Position numbers and translations under genes: made by a program
Shown: piece after piece, positions 7,186 to 7,226 of the stretch
Layout: each line of letters opens with the position of its first letter
Numbering within the stretch: position 1 is the stretch's first letter
Assembly: GCA_905236595.1 (NCBI GenBank)
Contig: CAJORE010000178.1
Coordinates: 1 to 7,226, forward strand
DNA length: 7,226 nucleotides
DNA from: an uncultured Selenomonadaceae bacterium
GTDB taxonomy: Bacteria > Bacillota > Negativicutes > Selenomonadales > Selenomonadaceae
Direction of reading: 5' to 3'
Notes under the pieces: generated by a model
Told to the model about the DNA's origin: nothing
What the model saw: only the letters and a program-made list of their open reading frames with translations
The model's database searches: none

Positions 7186-7192
7186 CGGTAAA

Positions 7193-7226
7193 GGAAATAC
7201 TGCATAAATGAGTTCGTGCCATTGCC
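7193..7226 (+). repeat. 34-bp inverted repeat, right copy (truncated by edge)
   Basis: These bases are the exact reverse complement of 49-82 and run to the last base of the window, so the real repeat is probably longer. It starts 89 nt after the amidase stop and has the same orientation relative to transcription as the left copy has to the binding-protein gene. No mobile-element gene is adjacent. Confidence 0.85.

Noticed and set aside
6240..7205. 321-codon open frame on the minus strand opposite the amidase
   Set aside because: It covers a well-supported amidase, shows no recognisable motif, and is rich in Arg and Ile as expected from antisense reading.
1..7226. CRISPR array, tRNA/rRNA gene, toxin-antitoxin pair or phage genes
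   Set aside because: No regularly spaced repeats, no tRNA cloverleaf arms, and no small paired genes or phage structural genes were seen; the amidase resembles T7 lysozyme but has a bacterial Tat signal and sits in a housekeeping operon.

Overview
The window is a compact bacterial chromosome segment of roughly balanced base composition (judged by eye). It holds two divergent, tightly packed gene groups around a short AT-rich intergenic region (2863-3101). The protein families and gene spacing suggest a motile, fermentative bacterium with a peptidoglycan wall. The MurB and TrmL sequences look most like those of Bacillota, possibly Negativicutes, but this placement is a low-confidence inference. 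There are no rRNA or tRNA genes, CRISPR arrays or transposases.

Left group (minus strand, read 2862 to 123). A methyl-accepting chemotaxis protein with a TTG start is followed 16 nt later by a lipoprotein sugar-binding protein of the ChvE / multiple-monosaccharide type. Together they look like a sugar-sensing pair. No ABC transporter ATPase or permease follows within the window. A near-perfect Shine-Dalgarno overlaps the stop codon of the binding-protein gene, yet only a 9-codon reading frame follows it before a repeat begins. This hints at a lost or displaced downstream gene.

Right group (plus strand, 3102 to 7103). Five genes are spaced by at most 18 nt, probably as one operon: rfbD (dTDP-4-dehydrorhamnose reductase), trmL (tRNA wobble 2'-O-methyltransferase), murB (UDP-MurNAc synthesis), an unrecognised membrane-anchored protein of about 295 residues, and a Tat-type exported N-acetylmuramoyl-L-alanine amidase with a C-terminal tail. 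Four of the five fit a cell-envelope theme of surface sugar synthesis, peptidoglycan precursor synthesis, an envelope protein of unknown role and peptidoglycan cleavage. trmL is the tRNA-modification exception.

Flanks. A perfect 34-bp sequence occurs in inverted orientation at both ends (49-82 and 7193-7226, the second cut by the window edge). In each case it lies just downstream of the last gene and has the same orientation relative to transcription. It looks like a dispersed intergenic repeat. A strong 10-bp-stem hairpin precedes the right copy. No complete new defence, mobile or regulatory system is evident. The best leads are the receptor/binding-protein pair, the unknown envelope gene and the flanking repeat.
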